Made by a program: the position numbers and the translations under genes. Source: Aquirickettsia sp965229725 (lineage in GTDB: Bacteria > Pseudomonadota > Alphaproteobacteria > Rickettsiales > Midichloriaceae). Taken from it: 64,000 nt of DNA. Under the pieces are notes generated by a model. It was not told the origin of the DNA and searched no databases. It saw only the letters and a program-made list of their open reading frames with translations. The stretch covers positions 434,001 to 498,000 of the forward strand of contig OZ245923.1 of NCBI GenBank assembly GCA_965229725.1, read 5' to 3'. This document shows positions 43,138-51,445 of the stretch, one piece after another. Each line of letters opens with the position of its first letter. The stretch's first letter is position 1.

Positions 43138-45135
43138 ATGGTTAAAAAGCTTACAATACAACAAAAAGAAGCAATTGCGCTTCTTTCATTCGGCACATTG
43201 TTAGAATATTTTGATTTGATGCTATATGTGCATCTTTCTATACTCTTAAATGACTTATTCTTTCCAAAAACAGATCCCATGATTGCTAAATTGCTTGCTG
43301 CAACAGCTTTTTGCATGACATTTGTACTTAGACCTGTTGGAGGTTATGTTATTGGAAGAATTGGAGATGCAATTGGCAGAAAAACCACTATATATATCAC
43401 AACTTTTATTATGGCAGGAACATGTGTAACGATGGCGACATTTCCTGTTTATGCAGAGGTGGGAATATGGGCAACAGTTGTGATACTTTTATGCAGAATG
43501 TTGCAAGGTTTTTCATCCTTAGGTGAAGTCATTGGAGCAGGAATTTATTTATTTGAAACTTTAAAATCACCACATAAGTATATAGCAAGTGGTATAGTAG
43601 ATACAGCATCAAGAGCTGGAGGATTATTTGCCCTAGGTGTGGCATCTCTTGTGCTTAATTCAAATTTCAGCTGGAGATATGCGTTTTTCGCTGGAGCTAT
43701 AATTGCGGTAATTGGCCTTGTTGCTAGGACGAGATTAAGGGAGACTCCTGAATTTGCTAACTATCAATATAGAATGAAAGTTATAAAAAAACAAGATCCA
43801 ATATATGCCATAAATGAAAAGGTGAACAAAAAAGCTTTGGTTGGGTTGTCTTTTAACGTTATATTAACGCCTATTTGTTTTTATTGCACTTATATTTACT
43901 TAGGTGATTTTATGAAGAGCAATTTTGGTATGACGCCTGAGGCAGTAGTAAACCATAATTTTAAAGTTTCTATATATTCAGTTTTAGGCTCTGCTTTTAT
44001 GGCATATCTATGTAGTAAATTTCACCCAATTAAAATAAGAAAAATAAGTATTGTTGCAGGTACGATGGCATTATTATATATGCCTTTTTGTCTTAATGAA
44101 ATTTCTTTAACAAATGGAGAGATAACTATATATTTTTTACAATGTGCAATTTATATTCCAGCTATGTCTAATCTGATTAACATAGTTATGTGGGTAAAAC
44201 ATTTTCCTGTATCTAAACGATTTACAGCAGTTGCGACTACTTTTGGGGTATCAGGGGCTACTGGGTATGCAATTTCATCCTATGGATTGATTCCGCTCAC
44301 AGAATGGTTTGGATATTACGGAATTTGGGTGTTGGTTGCACCCATTATAATAGGCTTCATATGGGCGATAAGTTATCTAACCGAATTAGAAAAAGACAGT
44401 GGTACTTATGATAAATACCCTAATGAACCAAGAATCAAAGATACTGCATTAAATGAGGAAGATTTTAATTGTGAACTAGATAAAGAATATGAAAAATATA
44501 GTAACAAGTGTGTGTATAGTACAGATTTGATGAGTAAGCTGGAGGATATTAGCAAAAGAGATGGTGTCAAGCTGAACATGAGGCTGGTTGAGAAGGCAAT
44601 TATATTTGCCAAAAAATGGCATAGTATACAGATGAGAAAGACAGGAGATCATCCTTTTTACTTCCACCCCCTAGCAGTTGCTGGAATGGTGGCAGAGCAC
44701 TATCCCAAAACTGATACTATCATTGCAGCAATTCTTCATGATGTAGTGGAGGATTCTGAATGTACAGTGGAGATAGTGGAAAAAGAATTTAACCAAAGAA
44801 TAGCTGAAATGGTAGACAGGCTGACAAAAGTGAGATTTGAAGATGGTAAACGCATTACGCTCACACTTGAGCAAACACTAGATAGGCTAATTGAGCTGGG
44901 TGACCATGAGACGCTGTTTATAAAGCAAATGGATAGGCATCATAATCTAGAAACGATAGAAGGATTAAAGCCGCATAAACAACAAAGGATGGCGAAAGAA
45001 ACCAACAGCTATTTTATAAAATGGATTGCTGTAATAGGTGATAAATTAGGAATTATGGAACGAGTGGGGCTTGAGGATAAAATGTATCGAATGGATGAAA
45101 AAATTTTAAATGATAAATCTAAAAATAAGGACTAA
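43138..45135 (+). CDS. Fusion: ProP-like MFS transporter + SpoT/Rel-type (p)ppGpp hydrolase HD domain
   Basis: A continuous 665-residue protein. Residues 5-420 are a twelve-span MFS transporter of the metabolite:H+ symporter type (LEYFDLMLYVHLSILLNDLFFP, RPVGGYVIGRIGDAIGRKTT, GFSSLGEVIGAGIYL), the rickettsial ProP-like group. A linker (about 425-475) leads to an HD domain: R500 (RKTGDHPFYF), H510 (FHPLAVAG), HDVVED at 534-539 and DRHHN at 599-603. These correspond to the hydrolase-site residues of Rel/SpoT proteins (R, H, HD, ED, D...N), all present. There is no synthetase domain. Predicted to degrade (p)ppGpp at the membrane; whether transport and hydrolysis are linked is unknown. Confidence 0.9.
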   Translation: MVKKLTIQQKEAIALLSFGTLLEYFDLMLYVHLSILLNDLFFPKTDPMIAKLLAATAFCMTFVLRPVGGYVIGRIGDAIGRKTTIYITTFIMAGTCVTMATFPVYAEVGIWATVVILLCRMLQGFSSLGEVIGAGIYLFETLKSPHKYIASGIVDTASRAGGLFALGVASLVLNSNFSWRYAFFAGAIIAVIGLVARTRLRETPEFANYQYRMKVIKKQDPIYAINEKVNKKALVGLSFNVILTPICFYCTYIYLGDFMKSNFGMTPEAVVNHNFKVSIYSVLGSAFMAYLCSKFHPIKIRKISIVAGTMALLYMPFCLNEISLTNGEITIYFLQCAIYIPAMSNLINIVMWVKHFPVSKRFTAVATTFGVSGATGYAISSYGLIPLTEWFGYYGIWVLVAPIIIGFIWAISYLTELEKDSGTYDKYPNEPRIKDTALNEEDFNCELDKEYEKYSNKCVYSTDLMSKLEDISKRDGVKLNMRLVEKAIIFAKKWHSIQMRKTGDHPFYFHPLAVAGMVAEHYPKTDTIIAAILHDVVEDSECTVEIVEKEFNQRIAEMVDRLTKVRFEDGKRITLTLEQTLDRLIELGDHETLFIKQMDRHHNLETIEGLKPHKQQRMAKETNSYFIKWIAVIGDKLGIMERVGLEDKMYRMDEKILNDKSKNKD

Positions 45136-45160
45136 TTGCTTAGGGATGTAGCGCATTCGA

Positions 45161-45207
45161 TTTGTTGCATAAACACTTCACGTACCTGTTTTTTAGGCAA
45201 TACGAGT
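45161..45207. repeat. Degenerate repeat, copy A
   Basis: This segment (TTTGTTGCATAAACACTT...ACCTGTT...GGCAATACGAGT) matches the reverse complement of 55413-55469 over about 47 bases with a 7-base gap and few mismatches. Both copies lie in gene-free gaps, suggesting ends or relics of one mobile element. The whole gap 45136-45385 has no gene. Confidence 0.6.
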
Positions 45208-45385
45208 AGTTTTAGTACTCCGATGCTTTTCATAATATATATCATTAGGTTATACCCAGCTCACTTATTTAGGAATTTAGCATGAGGAATCAATAAAATC
45301 ATTGGTAAATTAAACAAAAACATTATAAGACTAAGCTCCAAAAATGATATAGTATACTAAGGCCTAGAATAAAATTTTTACTATT

Positions 45386-46282
45386 ATGCTTATAGATGAA
45401 ATTTGCATACACCCATTGTGGAAAGAGCTAAATAATAAGTATATTATCCTTCCAATTTCTCCAGCCTCATATCCATATTGTGAATATGAGAAAATTAAAG
45501 CTATTCCAAACATAAATTTATCTAACATTGATCCTTTATTAGATAAAACTTCCCATCCGTTTCATTCAAATACTGATGAAAAAAGATTAGAAGTTTTAAA
45601 TAAAGCATTATATTCAGATGAAAAAAACTTAATTATATGGTGTGTAAATGGAGGTTATGGCTCATCAAAATTAATTAAATTTTTAGATAAACAAGTAAAG
45701 CCAAAAATTGAGAAAATATTTATTGGATATAGTGATATTACGGCTTTGCATTTATTTTTATCTCAAAAATGGGGTTGGAAAACAATTCATGGAGCCTGCT
45801 TGGGAGAGTTATTTAAAGACAATAAAAATGCTAATAATTTTATTTATATATTAAATCTAGTATTAAATAATAGATGCACAGTAAATGATAATTATTTTGA
45901 TGGTATTACACCTTTAAACATATCAGCAAAAAAGTTTAAAGATAAACTTGATAATTATGAATTAACCGGTGGTAACCTTGCAATAATTCAAACTAGTTTT
46001 GGCACTAATTGGCAAATAAATATAAAGGATAAAATATTATTTCTAGAGGATGTTGGTGAGGAAGGCTATAAAGTTGATAGGATGCTCTATCATTTAAAAT
46101 CAACACTAAAATTAGGAGATGCTAAGGCTATTATATTTGGAGAATTTATTAAAAGTGATGAATACGTAAATTTTGCAGTTAATGATTTTGCCAATCAAAA
46201 TTCTGAAATTCCAATGTACAAAACAAATAAAATTGGTCATGGAAAAAATAACTTTCCTCTTGTTTATAATAGGATTTATTAA
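45386..46282 (+). CDS. ldcA: Murein LD-carboxypeptidase (S66 family)
   Basis: LdcA removes the terminal D-Ala from tetrapeptide stems during peptidoglycan recycling, in the cytoplasm. The 298 residues have the S66 catalytic triad: the nucleophile S116 in IFIGYSDITALH, the Glu in ILFLEDVGEEGYKVDRM and the His in KIGHGKNNFPLVYN. VNGGYGSSKLI (about 88-98) is the oxyanion region. No signal peptide. It shows that this organism keeps a peptidoglycan recycling step, in line with murG at 62196. MccF-like immunity proteins have the same fold but usually a longer loop. Confidence 0.9.
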   Translation: MLIDEICIHPLWKELNNKYIILPISPASYPYCEYEKIKAIPNINLSNIDPLLDKTSHPFHSNTDEKRLEVLNKALYSDEKNLIIWCVNGGYGSSKLIKFLDKQVKPKIEKIFIGYSDITALHLFLSQKWGWKTIHGACLGELFKDNKNANNFIYILNLVLNNRCTVNDNYFDGITPLNISAKKFKDKLDNYELTGGNLAIIQTSFGTNWQINIKDKILFLEDVGEEGYKVDRMLYHLKSTLKLGDAKAIIFGEFIKSDEYVNFAVNDFANQNSEIPMYKTNKIGHGKNNFPLVYNRIY

Positions 46283-46289
46283 TATAAAA

Positions 46290-46952
46290 TTATCCCCATA
46301 ATACATACCCATGATTTCTCACTGTTTGCAATGATATAGGGGATTTAGGGTCTTTTTCGATCTTACTTCTAAGCCTTGTAATTTGCGTATCTATAGTTCT
46401 GATATTTATATTGTTTAGTTGTTTAGCTATCTCCTCTCTTGAAATTATTATTCCTAAATTTGTAGCAAAAATAGTCAATAAATCACGTTGCCCAGTTGTT
46501 AATGGAATGATTTTATTGTTTGATAAAAGATTTTTGTTTTCTAAATCAAATTGACAATCTCCAAATTTTATCTTTTTCTCAGTAAAGGAATCTTTTTTAA
46601 ACCTAGAGATTAATTTTTCAATCCTGATGAGCAATTCTTTTGGCTCAAAAGGTTTAGCAATGTAATCCTCAGCTCCACTTTCTAAGCCATTTATTCTGTC
46701 ATCAACATCTCCCAAAGCTGTTAGCATTATAACTGGTTGTTTTAAGGTTTTACGCTTAAGAAAATCCAATCCTGTCTCTTTAGGCATTAAAACATCTAAA
46801 ATCACCAGATCAAATTGAAATAATTCAAACAAGCTCTCTGCTATGATGGTACCTGGAGCTAAACTAACTATGTAGCCATTTTTGTTTAGATATTTGGCAA
46901 GAAGCTGTCTTATTTCATCGTCATCATCAATTACTAAAATATGGTATTGCAT
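46290..46952 (-). CDS. ompR: OmpR-family two-component response regulator
   Basis: A 220-residue DNA-binding regulator. The receiver domain (1-120) has the acidic pocket VIDDDDE (9-13), the phosphoacceptor D53 (ILDVLMPKETG), the Thr in MLTALGD and the Lys in IAKPFEP. The C-terminal winged-helix domain has LTTGQRDLLTIFATNLGIIISRE and DTQITRLRSKIEKDP. LALGDVDDRINGLESGAEDYIAKPFEPKELL is close to the rickettsial OmpR pattern. Sensor kinase EnvZ is not adjacent. The porin at 55482 is a possible target by analogy with enteric OmpR, which is inference. It starts 6 bp after gatC. Confidence 0.9.
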   Translation of the reverse strand: MQYHILVIDDDDEIRQLLAKYLNKNGYIVSLAPGTIIAESLFELFQFDLVILDVLMPKETGLDFLKRKTLKQPVIMLTALGDVDDRINGLESGAEDYIAKPFEPKELLIRIEKLISRFKKDSFTEKKIKFGDCQFDLENKNLLSNNKIIPLTTGQRDLLTIFATNLGIIISREEIAKQLNNINIRTIDTQITRLRSKIEKDPKSPISLQTVRNHGYVLWG

Positions 46953-46958
46953 ATAGCA

Positions 46959-47246
46959 TCATTCAATCATTTTTGGAACGACATAAAAGCCATATTTACT
47001 TTTTGGAACATTTTTTAATATATCATTTTTAGTATTGTTCTTTATGGATACATCTTTTCTTAATCTTAGGTTATCATCATTTACATTATACAATGGCTCT
47101 ATGTTATCTGTATTAACGTTTTTCAGCTTATCAAATAGATCTACTGTTTTTGATAGATCATTCATGTAGGATAATAATTCATTTTCACCGCAGGAAATGC
47201 TAGACAGTTCAGTTATTCTTTTTACTTCAGATTTTTTTATATCCAT
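46959..47246 (-). CDS. gatC: Asp-tRNA(Asn)/Glu-tRNA(Gln) amidotransferase subunit C
   Basis: The small GatC subunit stabilises GatA in the enzyme that amidates misacylated Glu-tRNA(Gln) and Asp-tRNA(Asn). The 95 residues include VKRITELSSI at the start, the LLSYMNDLSKTVDLFDKLKNVNTDNIEPLYNV block (positions about 24-55) and the LRLRKDVSI and VPKMIE end. gatA and gatB, usually next in the operon, are not here; ompR follows instead after 6 bp. It is divergent from ruvX with a 40-bp gap. Confidence 0.9.
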   Translation of the reverse strand: MDIKKSEVKRITELSSISCGENELLSYMNDLSKTVDLFDKLKNVNTDNIEPLYNVNDDNLRLRKDVSIKNNTKNDILKNVPKSKYGFYVVPKMIE

Positions 47247-47286
47247 TATATAATCGCAACTTGTTATAATATTATTTTCTTACTAT

Positions 47287-47736
47287 ATGATATTTGAAAG
47301 TAAAAGTGAATTTTTAAATGAGTTAAATAATCTAAATAAATTTAAAGTTTTAGGAATTGATTTTGGTTTTAAAAAATCTGGCTTGGCTATTTATATGAGC
47401 GAGATTAATATCGTTACACCTCTGACAATTTTTAATGATATCACCAGTAATTTTGATAACTTAGCCCTATTATTAAAAGAAAATCGTATTAATGCTATAA
47501 TTATAGGATATCCATTGAAATTGGATGGTAATGAGACAATTTATACAGAAGAAATTAAAAAATTTGCTGATACACTTGTAGATAAGGTAAATTTACCAAT
47601 TATTTTAAGTGATGAAAGATTTACTACATCGCTTGCAAATACATTGCTTAAAGAAGTAAACTTAAAAAGAAAAGTAAGAAATAAAATGGATGATGTTGTT
47701 GCGGCATCAATACTTCTAGAAAATTTTTTCTACTAA
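47287..47736 (+). CDS. ruvX: Putative pre-16S rRNA nuclease / Holliday junction resolvase-like RuvX (YqgF)
   Basis: An RNase H-like fold nuclease; E. coli YqgF finishes 16S rRNA 5' end processing. The 149 residues have the active-site Asp in LGIDFGFKKSGLAI (about 22-35), the IIIGYPLKLDGNE substrate block, the DERFTTSLANTLL motif with its Glu and Arg, and the C-terminal KMDDVVAASILLENFF with the second Asp. Length is normal with a short N-terminal extension. Confidence 0.93.
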   Translation: MIFESKSEFLNELNNLNKFKVLGIDFGFKKSGLAIYMSEINIVTPLTIFNDITSNFDNLALLLKENRINAIIIGYPLKLDGNETIYTEEIKKFADTLVDKVNLPIILSDERFTTSLANTLLKEVNLKRKVRNKMDDVVAASILLENFFY

Positions 47737-47775
47737 AATTTTTAAAAATGCTTTTATAGAAATATAAATCTTAAT

Positions 47776-47808
47776 TTGTGTGGTGATTGAGGGGCAATAA
47801 CCACACAA
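47776..47808. terminator. Large hairpin between convergent genes ruvX and the M48 protease
   Basis: TTGTGTGGTGATTG (47776-47789) pairs with CAATAACCACACAA (47795-47808) with one mismatch around a 5-nt loop. No long T-run follows on either strand, so it is a strong hairpin of terminator or RNA-stabilising type. Confidence 0.55.
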
Positions 47809-47823
47809 GTTAAGAACTTCCTA

Positions 47824-47848
47824 AATAGATAATCTCTCCTTATCTATT
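47824..47848. terminator. Second hairpin of the same gap
   Basis: AATAGATAA (47824-47832) and TTATCTATT (47840-47848), a perfect 9-bp AT-rich stem around a 7-nt loop, 15 bp after the larger hairpin. Confidence 0.45.
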
Positions 47849-47934
47849 CTTAATTATACTGATGAAGTGTTACAATTAGGTTAACAAAACAAAATATTTT
47901 TATATTATCCTGTTTTTATATTTATATTTGCCAT

Positions 47935-49239
47935 TTATTCATGTATTTCAGCTAAATTTTTTTCAATATAAATTAAATCATTTTTTTGGGCATATGTTTT
48001 TTGATACTTTTTTGCTCTTTCTAAGAAAAGCTTTCCAAGTTTTTTATCATTTCTTAATATTGCATTCTTGGCATAACATTTATTAGCATCAAAATAATTT
48101 TTATTGATGTAATATGCATTGCCTAATTTTTTCCACATTTCAGGTATATATTTAAAATGAAACACCAGTTCTTTCAAAATTGAAATGACTCTGGTGATAT
48201 CTTTTTTTAATAAAATTAAATTATTAGCTAATTCATATTTTGCAATATATAGCCTTGGATTTATTTTTATTGCTTTTTCGTAGTATATATTTGATTTCTC
48301 TATTTTTCCAAATTCAAATAAATACTGAGCTTTGGTTAGATAAAAATATACATAATTAGGATTTTTTCTTATTAGTTGATCAATTAGATTAATTGCTTTT
48401 AAATAATTTTTTTGATTGCTATATGCAAAAGATTGGGCGTATAAACAATAATCATCATCACAATTATACATGTCCAATGTTTCCTTTGGAGAGTGGGTTA
48501 AAGAAAACAACTTGGCTTTGATTAAATTAAATCTACTTTGTAATTGTTTGCTTGGATAGGTAGTATTTTTAACCGTATGATTATCAGTAGCAGATTCGAT
48601 AGATTTTATTCTTTCTCTGCTAAGGGGGTGAGTTAGCCGATATGAATTTTTAAAATTAAAAATGCGCTCTTTATTTTCAAGCTTTTTGAAAAAATTTATC
48701 ATTCCATCTTTTTTTATACCTAGATTATGTAGATATTTTAAAGCAATTGTATCTGCAGCATATTCATTATACCTACTGTGCCTTAGGATATCTAAGTTTG
48801 CTCTATCGGCTCCGCTAAGAGCTCCAATTGTGGCAATTCCTGGTTCATTTGTAGCCAAACCAATTGCTAGCCCTACGATTGTTGAAAATATTGCTTTTTT
48901 CCTACTTAAATTTATTTCTTCCTTAAATTTTAATATATGACTTTGTTTTATATGGGCAGTTTCGTGAGCTATAACACCAATTAAAGCATCTAAATCATCT
49001 GTGTTGCATATTAGGCCAGTGTATAGATATATATTACTTCCATCATTAACAAATGCATTTATAACATTAGATAATATGATTTGAATTGTGATATTTCTGT
49101 CATCTAAATCTGCTACCTTAAAAATTGGGTGAGATAAATCTTGAAAATAATTATTAATCTCATCGTCATATAGCACTTGTTCTGCATAACACTGAAAAAT
49201 AAAAAATATTTGAAGAATAAGATAATAAACTTGTTTCAT
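47935..49239 (-). CDS. Periplasmic M48 metalloprotease with TPR domain (BepA/YfgC-like)
   Basis: A 434-residue envelope protease. A signal peptide (1-19, ILQIFFIFQCYA-E) leads to the M48 domain with the zinc motif H92-E-T-A-H96 in IGVIAHETAHIKQSH and the third ligand region SRYNEYAADTIALKYL. The C-terminal half (about 245-420) is made of tetratricopeptide repeats (KNYLKAINLIDQLIRKNPN, GKIEKSNIYYEKAIKINPR). BepA in E. coli helps assemble or degrade outer-membrane proteins such as LptD, a fitting role beside LPS and porin genes in this window. Alternative starts are not needed. Confidence 0.92.
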   Translation of the reverse strand: MKQVYYLILQIFFIFQCYAEQVLYDDEINNYFQDLSHPIFKVADLDDRNITIQIILSNVINAFVNDGSNIYLYTGLICNTDDLDALIGVIAHETAHIKQSHILKFKEEINLSRKKAIFSTIVGLAIGLATNEPGIATIGALSGADRANLDILRHSRYNEYAADTIALKYLHNLGIKKDGMINFFKKLENKERIFNFKNSYRLTHPLSRERIKSIESATDNHTVKNTTYPSKQLQSRFNLIKAKLFSLTHSPKETLDMYNCDDDYCLYAQSFAYSNQKNYLKAINLIDQLIRKNPNYVYFYLTKAQYLFEFGKIEKSNIYYEKAIKINPRLYIAKYELANNLILLKKDITRVISILKELVFHFKYIPEMWKKLGNAYYINKNYFDANKCYAKNAILRNDKKLGKLFLERAKKYQKTYAQKNDLIYIEKNLAEIHE

Positions 49240-49255
49240 GACAAATCTATCAAAA

Positions 49256-49492
49256 TTAACTATTTAACTGTTCTTCCTCACCTTCTTTATTTTCTTCATC
49301 GAATGACAAGAGTGCATCTAAATTTTCTTTAACAATGACGTCATGAACTTCCTTCCTTAAAATGGTCGAAGATTTAGGAGATTCTATACCTAATTTTACA
49401 GAATTTTTATTAATCTCAATGATTTTTATTTTTATATCGTTGTTAATGATAATTGATTCATCAATTTTTCTTGTCAAATATAACATGTTCAA
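49256..49492 (-). CDS. csrA: Carbon storage regulator CsrA
   Basis: CsrA dimers bind GGA motifs in mRNA leaders and block or aid translation; they control flagella and virulence in many bacteria. The protein is 78 residues; MLYLTRKIDESIIINNDIKI with IKIIEINKNSVKLGIESPKS is the full CsrA core. The usual start is the Met at codon 3 (49486), so two extra residues may be untranslated. The acidic C-terminal tail (DEENKEGEEEQLN) is longer than in E. coli CsrA. It is divergent from fliR 68 bp away, so it sits beside flagellar export genes. Confidence 0.94.
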   Translation of the reverse strand: MNMLYLTRKIDESIIINNDIKIKIIEINKNSVKLGIESPKSSTILRKEVHDVIVKENLDALLSFDEENKEGEEEQLNS

Positions 49493-49560
49493 TATATTCT
49501 TTAGTTCTCAAAACAATATAACTTATTTTTTGACAATATTATAGGTCTAATCAATCGTAT

Positions 49561-50331
49561 ATGAATTTATCACAATATTCAGTAAGCTTTATCTATACCT
49601 TCTTAATAATATTTTGTAGGGTAGGGGGTGTGATGATGTTTGCGCCAGGCATTGGTGAAACCTTGATTAATATTAGAATAAGGTTATTATTTTCATTGGT
49701 ATTAAGTTTAGTTTTATTACCAGTAACTTTTGCCACTAAACTACTTCCTATGCCAAACAATGCAATAGAGCTATTTTTAAATATATCAAGCGAAATTGTA
49801 GTTGGAGTGTTTATTGGATTGTTTTTAAAAATTTTGGTTTCCGTTGTAACTACATTTGGTTTTATAATAAGCAATTCAATGGGGCTTTCAGCTGCAACAC
49901 TTGTTGATCCATCGCAAGCATCACAACAAGGTACATTACTTGGAAATTTCTTTACAGTTTTACTAATAGTTTTAATTTTTGCAGTTGGGATTGATCATGC
50001 CATTATCAGTGGGATAGCATCAAGTTATAAAACATTTCCGATTTTAAGCTATGCAGAGTATAGTGCAGATTATACACAAACAATAGTCAGAATTGTAAAT
50101 GAAGTTTGGATATTAAGTGTAAAAATGGCATCTTCATTTATTATTATCAGTTTGCTGATCAACATAGGTGGGGGGATATTATCAAAATTAATGCCACAAT
50201 TGCATATATTCTTTTTGATTATACCCTTGCAGTCCTTAATTGGATTTTTATTCTTATCTATTACAATCTCAACTTTGATGCTATGGTTTATTGACAAATA
50301 CACATATCATATTAATAATTTATTTGGATAA
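49561..50331 (+). CDS. fliR: Flagellar export apparatus protein FliR
   Basis: FliR is part of the FliPQR export gate of the flagellar type III system. The 256 residues carry about six hydrophobic segments, starting FIYTFLIIFCRVGGVMMFAPGIGE, the conserved N-terminal motif, then RIRLLFSLVLSLVLLPV and GFIISNSMGLSAATLVDPSQASQQGTLLGNF, a FliR/YscT signature. Its stop overlaps the flhB start (TAATG), so the two are coupled. fliP and fliQ are not nearby. Confidence 0.95.
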   Translation: MNLSQYSVSFIYTFLIIFCRVGGVMMFAPGIGETLINIRIRLLFSLVLSLVLLPVTFATKLLPMPNNAIELFLNISSEIVVGVFIGLFLKILVSVVTTFGFIISNSMGLSAATLVDPSQASQQGTLLGNFFTVLLIVLIFAVGIDHAIISGIASSYKTFPILSYAEYSADYTQTIVRIVNEVWILSVKMASSFIIISLLINIGGGILSKLMPQLHIFFLIIPLQSLIGFLFLSITISTLMLWFIDKYTYHINNLFG

Positions 50332-51416
50332 TGTCTGAAGCGCAACAAGAAGATAAATCGCAAAAAACCGAACAACCAAGTGCTAAGAAGTTAGAGGATG
50401 CTAAGAAGAAAGGTAATATTCCCATATCTAGGGAATTTAATAGTTTTATATTGTTTATCTTTATTACATTATTAATAGTATTTGTATTTCCGAAAATCAG
50501 TCTGCAATCTTTGAATAAACTTTCCTATTTTATTAACCAGCCTCATCAAATCATTTTAAAACCAGATACTATTTACCATTTAATAAAGCAAGTATTGCTC
50601 ATATTATTCTATCTTGCATCGCTGCCGCTATTGTTTTGTATAATAGCTGCAATTATAGGAAATTTATTGCAAAATGGGGTTATGTTTGTTCCTGAAGTCA
50701 TTAAATTTCAACTAGATAGAATATCTCTTTTGTCGGGATTTAAGAGAATTTTTTCATTAAATTCTGTTGTTGAATTAATCAAAGGACTTGCTAAAATATT
50801 CATTATTAGCACTGCCATATATATTACTGTAAAGTCTGAAATGTTTCAATTCACAATGATTCATACTTTTGATATGGAAGAAATATTAAATTTTTTAAAT
50901 CAGTCCTTAGAGAATATTTTTACAACTGTATGCACTATTATGTTTTTTATTGCAGCATTGGATTTTCTCTATCAAAAACATAAATACATCACAAATTTAA
51001 TGATGAGTAAGGAGGAACTGAAGAAGGAATACAAGGAAAGTGAAGGTGATCCTCTTATTAAATCAAAGTTAAAAAGTATGAGGAATAAAATATTAAAGGA
51101 GAGAATGATGGATAAAGTTCCAGATGCAGATGTTGTTATAACAAACCCAACGCATTATGCAGTAGCACTGAAATACTCGCCTGGAAATGATGATACAGCT
51201 CCAATTGTAGTTGCAAAGGGGATTGATAATATAGCTTTAATCATTAGGAGAATAGCAGAAGAGAATGAAGTGCCAATTTATGAAGACCCGCCTTTAGCTC
51301 AAGCTTTATATAAAACAGTTGAAATTGATGACGAAATTCCTTTTGAACATTATAAATCAGTTGCAAAGGTGATTACGGAGGTGATGAAGCTGAGAGGGAA
51401 AAAGATAGATATTTAA
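50331..51416 (+). CDS. flhB: Flagellar export switch protein FlhB
   Basis: FlhB switches export from rod/hook to filament substrates by cleaving itself. The 361 residues have four membrane spans in residues 30-215 (start EDKSQKTEQPSAKKLEDAKKKGNIP) and a cytoplasmic domain with the autocleavage motif N272-P-T-H275 in VVITNPTHYAVALKY. GIDNIALIIRRIAEEN and EDPPLAQALYKTVEIDDEIP follow as usual. The cleavage site is intact, so a working hook-length switch is possible. Confidence 0.96.
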   Translation: MSEAQQEDKSQKTEQPSAKKLEDAKKKGNIPISREFNSFILFIFITLLIVFVFPKISLQSLNKLSYFINQPHQIILKPDTIYHLIKQVLLILFYLASLPLLFCIIAAIIGNLLQNGVMFVPEVIKFQLDRISLLSGFKRIFSLNSVVELIKGLAKIFIISTAIYITVKSEMFQFTMIHTFDMEEILNFLNQSLENIFTTVCTIMFFIAALDFLYQKHKYITNLMMSKEELKKEYKESEGDPLIKSKLKSMRNKILKERMMDKVPDADVVITNPTHYAVALKYSPGNDDTAPIVVAKGIDNIALIIRRIAEENEVPIYEDPPLAQALYKTVEIDDEIPFEHYKSVAKVITEVMKLRGKKIDI

Positions 51417-51445
51417 TACTCAGGGTGGTATGCTGATCCTAATAG

